Positions 36,919-37,753 of a stretch of DNA of 37,753 nt are shown here, one piece after another (positions within the stretch are counted from its first letter, which is position 1; each line of letters starts with the position of its first letter). The stretch is from a virus. The DNA lies in the IMG/VR virus record IMGVR_UViG_3300021959_000145, positions 1-37,753 of that record; one strand, given 5' to 3'. Position numbers and translations under genes: made by a program. The notes beneath the pieces were generated by a model. The model made no database searches, was not told the DNA's origin, and saw only the letters and a program-made list of their open reading frames with translations.

Positions 36919-36944
36919 ATCATAGTATTAAAGAGATTTGTCAA
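36919..36944 (-). promoter_or_regulatory. Possible repressor promoter inside the helicase 3' end
   Basis: On the minus strand a consensus TTGACA (plus 36939-36944) precedes TATGAT (36919-36924), but with a short 14-base spacer. Other -10 choices at normal spacing are poor. It overlaps the dyad at 36941-36955, so the repressor could control its own gene. Confidence 0.35.
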
Positions 36945-37753
36945 CTTTTTGTTGTCTTTGTTTCATTAAATGTACAACTTTGAACAAAGCGTTCTGCTCT
37001 GTTTCTTTACTTTCTAAAACGTTTTTCACCATCCAATCTGCGCCCGTGTCCGCCAGTATGTGAACGACACGAACTGGTTTCTTTTGACCTTGCCGGTGCA
37101 AACGCGCATTGAACTGCTGGTAGAGTTCCAACGACCACGAAAGCCCGAACCATACAACCAGTGACCCACCTTGCTGTAAGTTCAAGCCATGCCCAGCACT
37201 CGCGGGGTGCGCAAGCATCAACGGAACGCCACCTTGGTTCCATTTGTCGATCAACCGATTGTCTTTCCCTAACACTTTTGCGCCTTTAATAGCTTTGCAG
37301 ATCCTTTCAGCGTCAGCTTTGAAGTTATAAGCCACCAGCACAGGTTCATTTGAGGCTTCTACAATTTCTTTCAACGCTTCAATTTTTGCGTCATGCAAAA
37401 CGGTGTATCCGTCCTCGATGTAAACAGAACCGGATGAAACTTGCAGTAGTTTGTTTACTTTTACCGCAGCGTTACTCGCCAAAACCTCACCGTCATCAAG
37501 ATCTATCAAGAAATCTTTTTCCATTTGTTGGTAAGCCTTTTTTGCTTTGGGCGGTAACTGCACAACTACGTTGCTGTCAATGCGGTCTGGCAACTCCAAG
37601 TAATCTTTTGCCGCCATTCGCAGAACTAAGTCAGCAACTCGACGCTGCAAAACTTCTTTCATGTCTGCGCGTACTTGGTACTGGCTCCACTGCGGGTTGC
37701 CGACCTGTTTGCAAAAAGTGTCAATAAATTTGCCACGGGTGTCGCCTAATCTT
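36928..37753 (-). CDS. SNF2/DEAD-like DNA helicase, C-terminal part (continues at the left end of the window)
   Basis: The C-terminal helicase lobe of the gene whose N terminus is at 1-663. In order it shows DYLELPDRIDSNVVVQLPPK, VKVNKLLQVSSGSVYIEDG, PVLVAYNFKADAERI (motif IV region), MLAHPASAGHGLNLQQGGSL (motif V) and ARLHRQGQKKPVRVVHI (motif VI, arginine finger). It ends QRQQKVDKSL. The frame runs off base 37753 and continues unbroken at base 130 of the left end; the single mismatch in the overlap changes an Arg codon to another Arg codon. Its 3' end contains the candidate control region of the repressor. Confidence 0.9.
   Translation of the reverse strand, partial: RLGDTRGKFIDTFCKQVGNPQWSQYQVRADMKEVLQRRVADLVLRMAAKDYLELPDRIDSNVVVQLPPKAKKAYQQMEKDFLIDLDDGEVLASNAAVKVNKLLQVSSGSVYIEDGYTVLHDAKIEALKEIVEASNEPVLVAYNFKADAERICKAIKGAKVLGKDNRLIDKWNQGGVPLMLAHPASAGHGLNLQQGGSLVVWFGLSWSLELYQQFNARLHRQGQKKPVRVVHILADTGADWMVKNVLESKETEQNALFKVVHLMKQRQQKVDKSL
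36941..36955. promoter_or_regulatory. Dyad operator candidate TCAAC-N5-GTTGT (site 5)
   Basis: TCAAC-TTTTT-GTTGT lies in the last codons of the helicase gene, 47 bases before the repressor start. It shares 13 identical bases (AACTTTTTGTTGT) with the promoter spacer at 7908-7920. Confidence 0.55.
37624..37753. repeat. Terminal overlap, right copy (circular closure)
   Basis: Second copy of bases 1-130, with T at 37750 where the left copy has C. See the left copy for interpretation. Confidence 0.93.

Overview
This window is essentially a complete genome of a small temperate tailed phage. The first 130 bases reappear at the end (1-130 = 37624-37753, one synonymous mismatch), so the sequence closes into a circle of about 37.6 kb. 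An SNF2-type helicase gene reads without interruption across the join. The gene set fits a short-tailed (podovirus-like) phage: a P22/SU10-type head, adaptor and nozzle, no tape-measure or sheath gene, and a run of putative internal virion proteins. A tyrosine integrase, a CI-like repressor and a Cro-like protein show that it can lysogenise. The lysis genes (M15 peptidase, 3-TM holin) point to a Gram-negative host. A marine or aquatic proteobacterium is a guess from gene style, not something the sequence proves.

Layout. (1) Leftward replication block (4544 down to 1, then across the join to 35750): DUF2800 PD-(D/E)XK nuclease, DUF2815 ssDNA-binding protein, family A DNA polymerase split into exonuclease and polymerase reading frames, VRR-NUC nuclease, SNF2 helicase, CI-like repressor, a small HTH protein and DUF3310. 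(2) Rightward early block (4659-9506): Cro/YdaS-like protein, a tiny membrane protein, a primase-polymerase/helicase fusion, an HNH endonuclease, and small accessory genes. It ends in a strong intrinsic terminator. (3) A non-coding region (9507-10065) between two converging terminators, carrying eight exact copies of a 9-bp word in both orientations. (4) Leftward accessory operon (13410 down to 10066): nine small, mostly unrecognised genes, including two Cys-rich proteins and a DUF2786 protein. This is the best place to look for an undescribed counter-defence or host-takeover function. (5) Rightward late block (13620-34581): terminase, portal, scaffold, capsid, adaptor, a long Ala-rich tail fibre with a compositionally distinct tip, lysis cassette, second fibre, nozzle, internal virion proteins and small basic proteins. 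(6) Integrase (34783-35841) behind a repeat-rich attP candidate.

How it works together. The most striking regulatory signal is a dispersed dyad, TCAAC-N5-GTTGA and close variants. It occurs at 4561, 7906, 13495, 36035 and 36941, with a weaker form at 34725. Each copy lies at or next to a start of a transcription unit: replication, accessory and repressor genes, DUF3310 and integrase. This suggests one phage regulator controls the lytic/lysogenic programme from scattered operators instead of a single immunity locus. The CI-like gene sits at the far end of the leftward replication operon, several kb from the divergent cro control region.

Limits: functions were assigned by reading motifs by eye. 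Starts are chosen from visible Shine-Dalgarno (SD) sequences and gene overlaps. Family names (DUFs) come from recognition, not a search.
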